Shown: positions 41,891 to 50,439, counted from the first letter of the stretch. The stretch: 64,000 nucleotides of DNA from CAVVVS01 sp963751355 (GCA_963751355.1 CAVVVS010000072.1:60544-124543); one strand, 5' to 3'. Program-made: numbers and translations. The notes: a model not told the origin generated them from the letters alone.

Positions 41891-43213
41891 ATGTCCTTAA
41901 GATTTAGACACTTTAAGGTTGTTTCAATTTTAATGGGGATCATAGTTGTCTTTATGAGCAGCAATGCTTATTCAATTCCAAGTTTTGCCCGTCAAACAAA
42001 TCTTCCGTGCAGTGCATGCCATTACGTATTTCCCGAATTAACACCGTTCGGAAGACTCTTCAAACTCAACGGTTACACAATGACAGGTATAAAAACCATA
42101 GAATCTACTTATAAAGAAGATCAAACTAATTTAAAAATCTTAAACATGCTGCCTATTTCGGCAATGATTCAGGGATCGTATAACAAAACGGCAAAGACGG
42201 TTCCGGGTACTCAGCCGGATGTTATGGAATTCCCTCAGCAATTCAGCCTTTTTGTTGCCGGTGAAATTTCTCCCAACTTTGGTTCGTTCATTCAAGTTAC
42301 ATATGACGACCAAAGCGGTTCATTTGGACTCGATAACACGGATCTTCGATTTGCGGATCATACTACGGTCGGAGGTAACGATTTACTTTACGGTATTAGC
42401 CTAAATAACGGACCAACCATCCAAGACGTATGGAATTCAACTTCTGCCTGGGGCTTCCCTTATTTCGGTTCCGATGTTGCACCGGCCCCCTCTGCGGGTA
42501 CTCTTATTGACGGAGCCCTTGCAGGAGATGTAGCGGGACTAGGAGCATATGCACTTTATAACGATCTGCTTTACGGTGAAGTGAGTTTCTATCGTTCAAC
42601 TCCTCAAGGCGGACCAATTCCTCCGGATGGTACTTCGGAAGGTACAATCGGCGGATTTGCACCTTATTGGCGTGTTGCAGTTCAACACCAATGGGATAAT
42701 CAATATATTGAACTAGGTACCTACGGAATGGATACAAAACTTTATCCAACGGGTATCACCAAACCGACGGATAACTATACTGATGTTGCTTTTGACGCTC
42801 AGTATGAAAATACTTTCGATTCGGGAACCCTTATTGCTCATACAACATATATAAATGAAAATCAAGCTTTGAATGCATCATATGCAGCAAAGAATTCCTC
42901 TGCTGCTTCCAACAAATTAAATACATTCAAACTTGATTGCAGTTACAATCTGCCTGCCGGTTATGCATTTTCCGTAGGTTATTTTAATACCTCAGGCGAC
43001 AAGAATACTCGTTTATACGGAACAAATAATGGCTCTCCCAATAGCAACGGTTTGATTGCACAGGTTGACTATTTGCCATGGTTAAATACTCAATTCGCGG
43101 TCCAATATGTGGCATATAATAAATTTGACGGGGCAAGTTCAAATTATGACGGCACGGGTAGAAATGCATCCGATAATAACACGTTATATGTAATGGGATG
43201 GGTAGTATTTTAA
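41891..43213 (+). CDS. Cyc2-like fused monohaem cytochrome - outer-membrane porin
   Basis: A 440-residue exported protein preceded by GGAGGTAATAAA. The signal peptide (about 1-28) is followed at once by SIPSFARQTNLPCSACHYVFPELTPFGRLFKLNGYT, with the single haem site CSACH (Cys40, Cys43, His44). FARQT before the haem and FG(R)xFKxNGY after it are, from my knowledge of the family, the signature of the Cyc2 porin-cytochromes. The remaining 360 residues have alternating beta-strand character (FSLFVAGEISPNFGSFIQVTYDD..., FAPYWRVAVQHQWDNQYIELGTYG) and end in Phe (WVVF), as outer-membrane barrels do. Cyc2 proteins oxidise Fe(II) at the cell surface. Two small c-type cytochromes follow. Confidence 0.82.
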   Translation: MSLRFRHFKVVSILMGIIVVFMSSNAYSIPSFARQTNLPCSACHYVFPELTPFGRLFKLNGYTMTGIKTIESTYKEDQTNLKILNMLPISAMIQGSYNKTAKTVPGTQPDVMEFPQQFSLFVAGEISPNFGSFIQVTYDDQSGSFGLDNTDLRFADHTTVGGNDLLYGISLNNGPTIQDVWNSTSAWGFPYFGSDVAPAPSAGTLIDGALAGDVAGLGAYALYNDLLYGEVSFYRSTPQGGPIPPDGTSEGTIGGFAPYWRVAVQHQWDNQYIELGTYGMDTKLYPTGITKPTDNYTDVAFDAQYENTFDSGTLIAHTTYINENQALNASYAAKNSSAASNKLNTFKLDCSYNLPAGYAFSVGYFNTSGDKNTRLYGTNNGSPNSNGLIAQVDYLPWLNTQFAVQYVAYNKFDGASSNYDGTGRNASDNNTLYVMGWVVF

Positions 43214-43300
43214 GAAAATGTGATTCAAATTAAACTAAGTATTGAACATTTTAGGTAAATATGAAGTCTTAATTATTATATTAGGAAAAACGGAGTAAAA

Positions 43301-43777
43301 ATGAAATTATTAACAGGATTAATTGTCGTTCTTATAATAGCATTCGTAGCATTTGAATCAAATGCCGCTATTAAGAATACCGGTTCATCCAATAAACAGA
43401 AAACGGTTGTCGTAAAGGATTCATCTAAGAAATCTACTGAAAAAGTAGATAACGGATTCGGACCGATTAAGGAACTGAAGCTTGGTCCTATCGACAAAAA
43501 ATTAGTTAAAGAAGGTAAAAATATTTTTAACAGCAAATGTTTTGCCTGCCATAAACTTGATTCCAAGTTGGTTGGTCCGCCGTTAAGAAATATTACGAAA
43601 AAACTAACTCCGGTATTCATAATGAACTATTTATTGAATACTGCCGAAATGCAGAAAAAGGATCCTCAGTTAAAAGCACTGGTTAAAAAATTCAACGGAA
43701 TATTAATGCCGGATCAAAACTTGAATAAAAAGCAAGCACGTTCCGTTCTTGAATATTTAAGATCTGTTGAAAAATAA
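43301..43777 (+). CDS. Monohaem c-type cytochrome
   Basis: A 158-residue exported protein, 87 bases after the Cyc2-like gene, with a signal peptide ending at about residue 22 (SNAA) and a 30-residue charged linker. The haem motif is CFACH (Cys80, Cys83, His84). Met136 in GILMPDQNL is the likely axial ligand of a class I cytochrome fold. A central block of about 80 residues (GPIKELKLGPIDKKLV, LVGPPLRNITKK, PVFIMNYLLNT) is nearly repeated in the cytochrome at 45262-45822. A periplasmic electron carrier for the porin-cytochrome is a plausible role. A terminator follows. Confidence 0.88.
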   Translation: MKLLTGLIVVLIIAFVAFESNAAIKNTGSSNKQKTVVVKDSSKKSTEKVDNGFGPIKELKLGPIDKKLVKEGKNIFNSKCFACHKLDSKLVGPPLRNITKKLTPVFIMNYLLNTAEMQKKDPQLKALVKKFNGILMPDQNLNKKQARSVLEYLRSVEK

Positions 43778-43798
43778 AAAATGTAGTTTAACACATTT

Positions 43799-43835
43799 AA
43801 TAAGAGCGGCAGATTTAAGCCGCTCTTATTATTTA
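43799..43835. terminator. Bidirectional intrinsic terminator
   Basis: A perfect 12-base stem (43799-43810 with 43819-43830; arm AATAAGAGCGGC) with an eight-base loop lies between the convergent cytochrome and potassium-channel genes. T-rich sequence follows on both strands. Confidence 0.8.
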
Positions 43836-43889
43836 CAGTTAAGCGGTTCATCTTTTATATGTTCGGCAAAAACACAAAAACATCAGAAA

Positions 43890-44888
43890 TTACTCTCCGC
43901 ACAACGCCTGCAGTTTTTTTAAATTGGTTTCTTCCCCCAAGGCTATCAACTTATCATTTACATTCAGTTTGGTCGAAGACACCGGATTATAAATGAAGTT
44001 CCCATTAGATTTTTGAATTGATACAATTATTATGTTCAACTCCTTTCTTATGGGAGACTCTGCTAAAGTTTTCCCTGCAAGAAAAGCATTTTCTAATAAG
44101 GTTACTTCTTCAATGCTTAAGTCCACATTTTTGTCACGTGCGACAATATCGATAAATTCAGTTACACCCGGTCTCAACAACAAAGCAGCCATCCTGGTTC
44201 CACCGATTTCGTAAGGTTTAACAACTCTGTCAGCTCCTGCTTTTTTTAACTTAGATTCAGTCTCCTCTTCTACTGCCCTTGCAACTATAAAAATATTTGG
44301 ATTGAGCACCCTTGCGGAAAGAGTTGCAAATACATTCTCCGCATCGTTTGCTAGAACTGCAACCAAACCTTTGGCATTTTTTATCCCCGCTTCAATCAAA
44401 GTAGCATCAGTTGTAGAATCCCCATTAACATAAATATACCCTAACTCTATCAGTTTCTCTATTTTTGCAGGATTATTTTCAATAATAACAAATTGCACTT
44501 TAGCCATAGCCAGATCTTCGCAAATATACCTTCCCATTCTGCCGTAGCCGCAAACTATATAATGGTTCTTTAATTCTTCTAATTTTTTGCTCATTCTTCT
44601 TCTCCTAAAAATCTGGGTCTCAAAAATAATCTGAACCGCTCTTCCGCCAGTGTAAGCGATAGTGGTAATACCCATAACAATAATAATAATGGTAAACAGT
44701 TTACCGGCGTCGGAAAGAGGATGTACTTCTTTAAAGCCAGTAGTAGAAATGCTGATTACAGTCATGTAGAGGGAGTCTAGAATATCCCATTTTTCTATTA
44801 AAATATATCCGATGGTACCGATAATAATTATTAATAATAGTAATAATAGACTGATTTTTAATTGTTTTAATGTTTTACTATACATCAA
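43890..44888 (-). CDS. Potassium channel with RCK/TrkA domains
   Basis: A 332-residue protein with one pore module and a cytoplasmic RCK regulator. Helix 1 is ISLLLLLLIIIIGTIGYILI. The pore loop ends in SISTTGFKEV, where TTGF replaces the classic TVGYG filter, as in some prokaryotic channels. Helix 2 is LFTIIIIVMGITTIAY. Then TrkA-N (HYIVCGYGRMGRYICEDL, GDSTTDATLIEAGI) binds a nucleotide and TrkA-C ends the protein. It would conduct cations across the inner membrane. It lies on the opposite strand between the two related cytochromes and is probably unrelated to them. Confidence 0.9.
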   Translation of the reverse strand: MMYSKTLKQLKISLLLLLLIIIIGTIGYILIEKWDILDSLYMTVISISTTGFKEVHPLSDAGKLFTIIIIVMGITTIAYTGGRAVQIIFETQIFRRRRMSKKLEELKNHYIVCGYGRMGRYICEDLAMAKVQFVIIENNPAKIEKLIELGYIYVNGDSTTDATLIEAGIKNAKGLVAVLANDAENVFATLSARVLNPNIFIVARAVEEETESKLKKAGADRVVKPYEIGGTRMAALLLRPGVTEFIDIVARDKNVDLSIEEVTLLENAFLAGKTLAESPIRKELNIIIVSIQKSNGNFIYNPVSSTKLNVNDKLIALGEETNLKKLQALCGE

Positions 44889-45261
44889 GTTCTTTTGGTT
44901 ATTTACATTTCTCCTAAACGCAATTAAAAGTATATTTAATATCAGAAATTAGAAAATGATTTACAAAATTTCTTTTAATTAGATTTTTAATCTAATGAAT
45001 TGAAGATAGATATGAGCCAGTCAATCGAACCATCCTGAGCGGAACCGCAGGAAATTTAAAGAAAATAAGCAAAGTTGTATGTCTAATCTCACATCAACTT
45101 AGTCGGAATAATTGAAGGTTTGCCTTCATGGGTTTATTTAGTTAAAATTGATGTTTGAATTTTGAATGAATCTATATTTTTTTAAGCAAATACTCATATT
45201 TGTAAAATTATTTAACTCTTTGGATTGGCTATAATTATACTCCCAAGGATTAGGAGGTAAA
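44889..45261. other. Divergent intergenic region
   Basis: Spacer between the potassium channel and the second cytochrome gene. It contains a weak hairpin (TCCTG 45033-45037 with CAGGA 45048-45052) within wording typical of dispersed TCCTGAGCGGAA-type repeats. No ORF. Confidence 0.45.
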
Positions 45262-45822
45262 ATGAGATATATAGTAACGCTTGTCATATTTTTCGCACTT
45301 ATTGATATGGCTTGCACCAATAGAAAAAAATTCGACGTAAAACAGCCGGCACCGGTAAAACAAACACAGCAGAAAGCGATGCAGGTAAATAATCAATCCC
45401 AGCAAGCGCAGCCGGCACAACCAGCCAAGCAAAATAATTCTGCAACAGTTACACAAAAAACAGAGAAAGCTAAATATAAATACCCTGATGATAACGGTAT
45501 TGGTCCCGTAAAAGAAGTAAAGCTCGGTTCAATTGATCCAAAGCTTGTAACAATGGGGACAAAAATATTTAACACTAAGTGTATGGCATGCCATCGAATG
45601 GATTCAAGATTGGTAGGACCCCCTCTTCGCGGTATAACAAAGAAAAACACACCTGTATTTATAATGAATTATCTGTTGAATACTTTGGAAATGCAGAAGA
45701 AAGATCCGATTTTGAAGAAGCTTGTTGATGAATATAAAATTGTTATGCCGGATCAGAATTTATCAAAGAAAGAAGCAAGAGCAATGTTGGATTTCTTCAG
45801 ATCGAAAGATGCAGAGAAGTAA
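45262..45822 (+). CDS. Monohaem c-type cytochrome lipoprotein
   Basis: A 186-residue protein starting eight bases after AGGAGG. The lipobox IDMAC (Cys18) makes it a lipoprotein. A Gln/Ala/Pro-rich tether of about 55 residues follows (QQAQPAQPAKQ), then the haem domain: GPVKEVKLGSIDPKLV, CMACH (Cys107, Cys110, His111), RLVGPPLRGITKKNTPVFIMNYLLNT, and IVMPDQNLSKKEAR with the likely axial Met. The haem domain is a close paralogue of the cytochrome at 43301-43777, but this copy is membrane-tethered. The pair may shuttle electrons between outer-membrane Cyc2-like protein and the inner membrane. Confidence 0.88.
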   Translation: MRYIVTLVIFFALIDMACTNRKKFDVKQPAPVKQTQQKAMQVNNQSQQAQPAQPAKQNNSATVTQKTEKAKYKYPDDNGIGPVKEVKLGSIDPKLVTMGTKIFNTKCMACHRMDSRLVGPPLRGITKKNTPVFIMNYLLNTLEMQKKDPILKKLVDEYKIVMPDQNLSKKEARAMLDFFRSKDAEK

Positions 45823-45885
45823 AAGAACGTTGTATTATAACAATTGTTTATTATTCAGTTCATCGAATTAAACGTTTCTTAATTT

Positions 45886-45934
45886 AAAGGATTTGTAATG
45901 GTGACATTTGTTTCTCATTGCAAATCCTTTTTTT
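45886..45934 (+). terminator. Intrinsic terminator after the cytochrome lipoprotein gene
   Basis: AAAGGATTTG (45886-45895) pairs with CAAATCCTTT (45921-45930), with further pairing of AATG and CATT inside, and is followed by TTTT. Confidence 0.75.
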
Positions 45935-45960
45935 AGTTCCCACAATCTTTAATTGAAATA

Positions 45961-46413
45961 TTATTCTGATATTATTTTTGTCATAAAAATTCTATCAATT
46001 TCGGTATAACCATGGCGCAGATACAATCTTTCGGCTTCCCTATTAAACTTAAACACTTGAAGATGAATGGAATTCACACCGTCTTTAACACATTCGTTTT
46101 CAATAAATTTTAGGGTATTAGTGCCGATACCTTTTCCCCTGAATTTTTCTTTTATATAAAATTCATCAAGCAATGCATTCAAGCCACCATATTCCAAACT
46201 AAAAACGAATGTAAAAATTACGTAGCCTATTATTTGATGTTCATCCTTTATTATCCAGATTCTTCCGTATTGCGATCTTCCGAAAAAAGCCTGGAGTGCA
46301 GCAATAATTTTTTTCTCTTCAAATTCGATATGTTCATGTTCATAAAATTCTTCTACTAATATTACCAAATCTTCTATATCATCAAAGTTCGCAATTTTAT
46401 AACCAATCTTCAT
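45961..46413 (-). CDS. GNAT family N-acetyltransferase
   Basis: A 150-residue protein with a complete GNAT fold. Recognisable elements are DIEDLVILVEEFYEHEHI, QIIGYVIFTFVFSLEYGG, the acetyl-CoA loop FYIKEKFRGKGIGTNTL (R-x-x-G-x-G), and FNREAERLYLRHGYTEID. It would acetylate an amine substrate that cannot be predicted. A second GNAT gene lies ten bases upstream on the same strand, so the two are probably cotranscribed. Confidence 0.9.
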   Translation of the reverse strand: MKIGYKIANFDDIEDLVILVEEFYEHEHIEFEEKKIIAALQAFFGRSQYGRIWIIKDEHQIIGYVIFTFVFSLEYGGLNALLDEFYIKEKFRGKGIGTNTLKFIENECVKDGVNSIHLQVFKFNREAERLYLRHGYTEIDRIFMTKIISE

Positions 46414-46423
46414 AACCGCTCCA

Positions 46424-46897
46424 TTATTTTTGTTTTTTAAATTTCAGAATGGGTGAAATCGTTTTGCGCATTAGTATTTCGGAATATCCATTTACCAGGT
46501 AATTTTTCAGTTCACCGATAATTTCATAACCGCATTCCAGGTAGAATTTTTTAGCGCTTTCATTGAACGAAGATACACATAAAAACACGTTAGGTTTTTC
46601 TTGAAATATTTTATTTTCTACATACTCCAATAATTTTTTGCCTATTTGTTTATTTCTCATGTCTTCCCGGATCGCTATTCGTTTTATATATCCTGTGAGT
46701 GTTCCATTCATTTGAATTGAGGCAAACCCGGTAACGGTGCTGCCTTCTGTAACCGTAATTGTCTTGGACGTAGGATCGTTGAGCGATTTCAAACAATCTG
46801 CAAAGCTAAATCCCAATTTCTTCCATGGATCCGAGCCGGACATTATTTCGGCACACTGAATTTTTTCATCTTCTGTTTCAAGCTTGTGATAAATCAT
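46424..46897 (-). CDS. GNAT family N-acetyltransferase
   Basis: A 157-residue GNAT protein: GSTVTGFASIQMNGTLTGYIKRIAIREDMRNKQIGKKLLEYVENK contains the acetyl-CoA loop (R-N-K-Q-I-G-K, a Q for the usual G), followed by SSFNESAKKFYLECGYEIIGELKNYL. The style resembles small-molecule or antibiotic-type acetyltransferases. It is the first gene of a two-GNAT unit. The two share the fold but differ clearly in sequence, so this is not a recent duplication. Confidence 0.88.
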   Translation of the reverse strand: MIYHKLETEDEKIQCAEIMSGSDPWKKLGFSFADCLKSLNDPTSKTITVTEGSTVTGFASIQMNGTLTGYIKRIAIREDMRNKQIGKKLLEYVENKIFQEKPNVFLCVSSFNESAKKFYLECGYEIIGELKNYLVNGYSEILMRKTISPILKFKKQK

Positions 46898-47134
46898 TCC
46901 ATATTAGGTATTAGTCATGTGAATACTCAACTATTATAAATATCCAACCGGTGGCAATGGTTTAAAGAAAAATATTTATAAGAATTTGAATTATTGCTTA
47001 TTTTCAGATTCCTTTCAAGAAATATTTCCAATATAATATAAAATAAATTTTTTTCGTAAATAATTAATTCGGAATAGTAACCTTTTGTCACTTTACAAAG
47101 TCTAATTAAATATAACAAATTCGGAGTACATCAT

Positions 47135-48073
47135 ATGTTATTCAAGAACAATATTATTCGGCCTTTTTTTATCTTAAGCATATTTTTATTAAGCAGCTTA
47201 ACGACGCTAGGATGTAATCCTAGGAACGGATTAGATTTACAAAGCCTCGATGTTATTCATGAAAAAAGTTTTAATACGTCTACGGGAAAAAAGCTTGTAG
47301 TAAAAGCTCAATCGGGAGATGTCGATATAAGCACATGGGATAAACCTGAGGTTTATGTTAAAATATTAGGCAACGAACGGGCAAATGAAAAAATAAAATT
47401 TAGTTTCGACAGCAGCGATGAAGGTGTCTCAATCATAGCCGAGAAAAAAGATAAATGGAATTTTTTCAGCTTTGGAGGGATAAAATTAAGATTTGAAATT
47501 AAAATTCCCGATAAGTACGAAGCAAAAGTTTCCAGCAGCGGCGGAGACATCAGGTTAAAAGATTTGACCGGTGATGTGAATTTACGTACATCCGGTGGTG
47601 ATGTAAGTGTACATAATACTACAGGAACTTTGGCGATTGTAACTTCCGGTGGAGATATTGATCTCAAAAATAATGTGGGAGATATTAAAGCATCTACTTC
47701 CGGCGGCGATGTAAGCGGTAGAAATTTTGTCGGGAACTTGGATGCTTCTTCTTCCGGAGGCGATATCGATTTATCGGGACAAAACGGCAAGGTTGACGTC
47801 CATACTTCAGGAGGAGAAATCAAACTGAATTACACGGGTGAGAACAAGGGAATTAATCTTTCAACTTCCGGCGGAGATATCTCGGTTAGACTCCCTTCCG
47901 ATTTTAATGCTTCTGCTAAGATGACTACATCCGGCGGTTCAATAAGCTGTTCCTTCAAAAGCACTAATATTATTAAGGTAACCTCATCAAAATTTGAAGC
48001 GGATTTAAATAACGGCGGTGATCCTTTAATTTTAAAAACTTCCGGCGGTGACATTACCGTCAGACCTCAATAA
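47135..48073 (+). CDS. DUF4097 beta-helix-like lipoprotein
   Basis: A 312-residue lipoprotein. The leader ends in LSSLTTLGC (Cys at about 27). The mature part is a run of about ten short repeats ending in (T/S)SGGD or a close variant: SSSGGDIRL, TSGGDVSV, TSGGDIDL, TSGGDVSG, SSGGDIDL, TSGGEIKL, TSGGDISV, TSGGDITV. This is the DUF4097 pattern of a stacked beta-strand repeat (adhesin-like). Lower-conserved SVKILGNERANEKIKFSFDSSDEG-type strands precede it. Surface or periplasmic. Function unknown. GGAG lies upstream of the ATG, and a terminator follows. Confidence 0.88.
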   Translation: MLFKNNIIRPFFILSIFLLSSLTTLGCNPRNGLDLQSLDVIHEKSFNTSTGKKLVVKAQSGDVDISTWDKPEVYVKILGNERANEKIKFSFDSSDEGVSIIAEKKDKWNFFSFGGIKLRFEIKIPDKYEAKVSSSGGDIRLKDLTGDVNLRTSGGDVSVHNTTGTLAIVTSGGDIDLKNNVGDIKASTSGGDVSGRNFVGNLDASSSGGDIDLSGQNGKVDVHTSGGEIKLNYTGENKGINLSTSGGDISVRLPSDFNASAKMTTSGGSISCSFKSTNIIKVTSSKFEADLNNGGDPLILKTSGGDITVRPQ

Positions 48074-48083
48074 ATTTCTCTAA

Positions 48084-48120
48084 AAAAGCGTAATTTGATG
48101 AATAATCATTTTACGCTTTT
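48084..48120 (+). terminator. Intrinsic terminator after the DUF4097 gene
   Basis: AAAAGCGTAA (48084-48093) pairs with TTACGCTTTT (48111-48120) over a 17-base loop, 11 bases past the stop codon. Confidence 0.7.
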
Positions 48121-48141
48121 CCCATTTTAATATCGCTATCC

Positions 48142-48171
48142 TTGTAATATTTCTCCCGGTTTTATACTTTG
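48142..48171 (+). promoter_or_regulatory. Possible phylum-type promoter before the TPM gene
   Basis: TTG (48142-48144) and TATACTTTG (48163-48171), 18 bases apart, resemble the TTG / TAnnTTTG promoter of Bacteroidota, 22 bases before the start codon at 48194. Related TACTTTG strings lie upstream of three other genes in the window. Confidence 0.35.
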
Positions 48172-48193
48172 TATTTAAATAAAAAATTTAATT

Positions 48194-48652
48194 ATGGAAA
48201 AAAGACTTATATATCATTTTTTAAGCGACGATGAACTTCTTCGTATTTCCAATAAAATAAAAGCATCCGAAAAACTGACAGCCGGTGAAATTTGTGTAAG
48301 CATAAAAGAAAAGCTTACATTCCGGGAAAAGAGAATTTCTGTCAGGGACCTTGCAGAAAAAGAATTCTTTAAACTTGGGATTCAAAATACAAGAGACAAA
48401 ACCGGTATACTGTTATTTATTCTATTGGAAGGGCGAAAGTTTTATATATTAGCCGACAGCGGAATAAATGAAAAAGTTCCTCAAAGCACCTGGGATTCGA
48501 TTAAAGACGAAATGCAAACTTCATTTCAAAAGGGAAAGTTTTGTAAAGGAATTTTATACGGTGTTGAGCAAGTCGGTCAAATTTTAAGCAAACATTTTCC
48601 GGTTAAACCCGATGATACCAACGAGCTCTCCAACCGGGTAAACATCGAATAA
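48194..48652 (+). CDS. TPM domain protein
   Basis: A 152-residue soluble protein with one TPM (TLP18.3/Psb32/MOLO-1) domain: LRISNKIKASEKLTAGEICVSIKE, then NTRDKTGILLFILLEGRKFYILADSGINEKVP, and WDSIKDEMQTSFQKGKFCKGILYGVEQVGQILSKHFP. In the family this fold is a weak phosphatase in plants, but bacterial roles are unclear. Unlike many relatives it has no signal peptide or membrane anchor. A strong bidirectional terminator separates it from thioredoxin. Confidence 0.87.
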   Translation: MEKRLIYHFLSDDELLRISNKIKASEKLTAGEICVSIKEKLTFREKRISVRDLAEKEFFKLGIQNTRDKTGILLFILLEGRKFYILADSGINEKVPQSTWDSIKDEMQTSFQKGKFCKGILYGVEQVGQILSKHFPVKPDDTNELSNRVNIE

Positions 48653-48672
48653 ATATTTTCCAGATTATAATA

Positions 48673-48700
48673 AAAAAGGCAAGTAAAAACTTGCCTTTTT
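48673..48700. terminator. Bidirectional intrinsic terminator
   Basis: AAAAAGGCAAGT (48673-48684) pairs perfectly with ACTTGCCTTTTT (48689-48700) around AAAA. It serves the convergent TPM and thioredoxin genes, whose ends are at 48652 and 48703. Confidence 0.88.
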
Positions 48701-48702
48701 GC

Positions 48703-49038
48703 TTAGTTTACCGTTCCTAAATGCGGTTTAATCTTGCTCTCCAAAATTTGTTTGGGCACTGCACCAATAACCGCATCAACGACCTGTCCGTTTTTAAAAA
48801 TACCCAAAGTAGGAATGCTTCTGATGCCGTACTTGTAAGCAATTTCCTGGTTCTCATCGGTATTTAATTTTACAACTTTTAATTGGCCCGAATATTCATT
48901 TGCAATATCTTCGACAACTGGAGCTACCATCTTGCATGGTCCGCACCAGGGAGCCCAAAAATCTACCAATACTGGAACATTCGATTTCAATACTTCCTGT
49001 TCGAAGTTACTCTCGCTTCCAATTACTGTATTATTCAT
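48703..49038 (-). CDS. trxA: Thioredoxin
   Basis: A 111-residue classical thioredoxin with VLVDFWAPWCGPCKMVAPVVEDIA (WCGPC active site) and the cis-Pro loop SIPTLGIFKNG. It reduces protein disulfides in the cytoplasm. I chose the ATG at 49038 because GGAAAGG lies six bases upstream. A 31-residue upstream extension in the same frame has no conserved features. Confidence 0.95.
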   Translation of the reverse strand: MNNTVIGSESNFEQEVLKSNVPVLVDFWAPWCGPCKMVAPVVEDIANEYSGQLKVVKLNTDENQEIAYKYGIRSIPTLGIFKNGQVVDAVIGAVPKQILESKIKPHLGTVN

Positions 49039-49422
49039 GATTAACCTTTCCGTTTTTTGTATTAAAAATTTTTTATTAAAACAATATTTTGATCTAGTGA
49101 AGGTTCTAATTTTACTACACACCTTCAACAATAATATTTTAATCAGCTTTATAGATTAACTGCTGATATGATGCTGAAATATTACTGGAGATTCAGCAGA
49201 TACTTTTACTTGTAGTAATTATTTGAAATACAATACGCGAAACCTAGAAAGCACTTCCATTTATTATTTCGTAAAAACTCTACTTAATTTTTTTTATCTT
49301 TGAAATATTAAATTTGACGAAATCAGATTCCCGGGAAATATTTTTAACAATCAATTTAATTTTTGACATATTCTAGTAAGTTCATAATGATTTCCAACTG
49401 TCCAAAAAAGGGAGAATACATA
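49039..49422. other. Divergent intergenic region
   Basis: Divergent spacer between thioredoxin and the formimidoyltransferase. A TTGACA at 49363-49368 with AATGAT 17 bases on is a weak promoter candidate for the latter. No ORF or strong hairpin. Confidence 0.45.
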
Positions 49423-50439
49423 ATGAAAATAATTGAATGCGTACCGAACTTTAGTGAAGGGAAGAACGACGATACATTTCAAAAAATGAAGGACTCATTA
49501 GTTGATGTTAAGGATTGTAAATTACTTAGCTTAGAACCCGATGCCGATTACAACAGGACAGTAGTGACCCTTGCCGGTAATGAGAAAGGAATACTTAACG
49601 GCGCAATTTCAATCAGCAAGGCTGCTGCAGAGTGTATTGATATGACGACTCACAAAGGCGAACATCCCAGGCAAGGAGCAATTGATGTAGTACCTTTTGT
49701 TCCGGTAAAGAACGTAACAATGGAAGAGTGTGTAAAGATATCAGAAAATTACGCAGATAGAATTTCGAACGAATTGAATGTACCGGTTTACCTTTATGAA
49801 GCAGCAGCTCGGAAACCCGAAAGACGCAATCTTGCCGATATTCGTAAAGGAGAATATGAGGCATTGCCTGAGAAACTAAAAGACGCGGAATGGAATCCTG
49901 ATTACGGTACGAATGAGTTTAATCCAAAGCTTGGTGTTATTGTTACAGGAGCCAGGTTTTTCTTGATTGCTTACAATGTAAATATACTTTCTGAAGAAGT
50001 AAAATATGCAAAGAAAATCGGTGAAATACTAAGAGAATCCGGACATCCAAAAAGAGATGAAAACGGCAAAATAATTAAAGACAACGGTAAAACAGTCAGA
50101 ATTCCGGGAAGACTAAAATCGGTAAAAGGAATGGGAGTATTTTTGGACAAATATCATATTACTCAAGTTTCAATGAATCTAACCAACTATAATATTACTC
50201 CGGTTCATGTTGCGTTTGAAGAAGTAAAAAAAGAAGCGGCACGCTTAGGTGTTGAAATTAACGGAAGTGAAATAGTTGGACTGGTACCGCTGGAAGCTTT
50301 ATTGCAAGCCGGGAAGTTTTATTCAAATGGCAAATATTCCGATGAAGATTCCCTGGTTGATTTGGCAATTGATAAATTAGGTTTGAGTGCATTGAATCCA
50401 TTCAGCAAAAATGAAAAGATAATTGATTATATGATTTGA
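49423..50439 (+). CDS. ftcD: Glutamate formimidoyltransferase
   Basis: A 338-residue enzyme, from the ATG preceded by AAAGGGAGAATACATA. The start MKIIECVPNFSEGKNDDTF and the HKGEHPRQGAIDVVPFVPV block are signatures of the N-terminal domain of formiminotransferase-cyclodeaminase. It moves the formimino group of formiminoglutamate to tetrahydrofolate, the last step of histidine breakdown. In animals this is fused to the cyclodeaminase; here that is the next gene, 245 bases on. No hut genes are in the window. An upstream in-frame start (49363) lacks a ribosome site. Confidence 0.93.
   Translation: MKIIECVPNFSEGKNDDTFQKMKDSLVDVKDCKLLSLEPDADYNRTVVTLAGNEKGILNGAISISKAAAECIDMTTHKGEHPRQGAIDVVPFVPVKNVTMEECVKISENYADRISNELNVPVYLYEAAARKPERRNLADIRKGEYEALPEKLKDAEWNPDYGTNEFNPKLGVIVTGARFFLIAYNVNILSEEVKYAKKIGEILRESGHPKRDENGKIIKDNGKTVRIPGRLKSVKGMGVFLDKYHITQVSMNLTNYNITPVHVAFEEVKKEAARLGVEINGSEIVGLVPLEALLQAGKFYSNGKYSDEDSLVDLAIDKLGLSALNPFSKNEKIIDYMI

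Noticed and set aside
46927..47118. 63-codon minus-strand frame between the GNAT and DUF4097 genes
   Set aside because: AT-rich spacer translation rich in Ile, Asn and Tyr, with no ribosome site.
47353..48054. Two long open frames on the strand opposite the DUF4097 gene
   Set aside because: They mirror the repeated SGGD codons (reading SPPEV repeats) and are shadows of the real repeat protein.
47540..48060. Regularly spaced short repeats considered as a CRISPR-like array
   Set aside because: They are coding repeats of the DUF4097 protein with codon-phase spacing and varying sequence, not identical repeats with spacers.
49039..49131. 31-residue N-terminal extension of thioredoxin
   Set aside because: A good ribosome site directly precedes the internal ATG at 49038, and the extension is not thioredoxin-like.
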